This document shows, one piece after another, positions 63,899 to 64,000 of a stretch of DNA of 64,000 nt. Each line of letters starts with the position of its first letter. Positions within the stretch are counted from its first letter, which is position 1. This stretch comes from UBA1309 sp047605645 (GTDB lineage Bacteria; Bacteroidota; Bacteroidia; Bacteroidales; Dysgonomonadaceae), in the NCBI GenBank assembly GCA_047605645.1, contig JASGFJ010000016.1, positions 1 to 64,000 on the forward strand, given 5' to 3'. The translations under genes were made by a program, and so were the position numbers. Below the pieces are notes generated by a model. It did no database searches. It saw nothing but the letters and a program-made list of their open reading frames with translations, and was not told where the DNA came from.

Positions 63899-64000
63899 CT
63901 ATTGTTTTCCGTTTCGAATATTCCGTGCTATTTGCCCAATCGGGGCTGACAACATAATCCGGTGACGTGATTGCCACAAATGGATGGCTTCATCTACCGA
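63899..64000 (-). CDS. possible C-terminus of a gene leaving the window
   Basis: The minus-strand frame is open from the window edge to a TAG at 63899-63901 (DEAIHLWQSRHRIMLSAPIG and 12 more residues). Not recognised; only 33 codons are visible. Confidence 0.3.
   Translation of the reverse strand, partial: SVDEAIHLWQSRHRIMLSAPIGQIARNIRNGKQ

Overview
The window is a stretch of a Bacteroidales chromosome. The evidence is the rpsU-xer-hpf-tRNA-tuf-secE-nusG-rplKAJL-rpoBC cluster with Bacteroidota-type proteins, two SusC/SusD pairs, a one-protein hybrid two-component regulator (HTCS), Bacteroidota promoters of the TTTG-N19-21-TAnnTTTG type, and integrase and IS relics typical of the group. A type IX secretion sorting domain on one protein suggests a Dysgonomonadaceae/Porphyromonadaceae-like lineage rather than classical Bacteroides, but species cannot be fixed from this window.

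Layout. 1-3430: an IS graveyard (two IS66 3' ends, one cut by an IS1634-like relic) around a secreted protein gene. 3555-14038: two SusC/SusD outer-membrane uptake pairs on the minus strand, with long leaders and terminators but no enzymes or regulator beside them. 14628-29170: the transcription/translation core on the minus strand (rpsU, Xer recombinase, hpf, two tRNA-Thr, tuf, tRNA-Trp, secE, nusG, rplKAJL, rpoB, rpoC). 29547-31024: fabI and decayed genes. 31087-35140: an envelope operon (FG-GAP-like lipoprotein, YARHG/DUF3160 protein, CapA-like lipoprotein). 35292-43713: Sua5/YrdC protein, S41 protease lipoprotein, the threonine operon (bifunctional ThrA, phosphoglycerate-mutase-like proposed homoserine kinase, ThrC), and an AI-2E/PerM family membrane protein. 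44008-48929: beta-barrel protein, exported flavin-reductase-like protein, LolA-like protein and FtsK. 49020-50948: agmatine to putrescine (aguA, aguB).

51081-63046 is the accessory part. It is an 11.9-kb island lying between two identical tRNA-Phe genes with matching promoters, and a third, partial copy of the tRNA 3' end lies inside it. It holds two copies of an att-plus-integrase-start module, a hipBA toxin-antitoxin pair, a 325-bp IS-derived MITE-like element next to the hipBA promoter, an HTCS regulator, a GH30-like xylanase lipoprotein, the tail of a decayed GH115-like alpha-glucuronidase, an IS1595 relic and an integrase relic. This looks like repeated integration at tRNA-Phe followed by decay, leaving a reduced xylan locus. 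A YjdF-family protein follows the second tRNA.

No CRISPR array, rRNA or intact transposase was seen. The most notable points are the tRNA-Phe-bounded island with its repeat structure, the MITE-like IS derivative, an unusual aspartokinase motif in ThrA, a Tyr-to-His change in FabI, and a similar upstream leader on two separate envelope genes.
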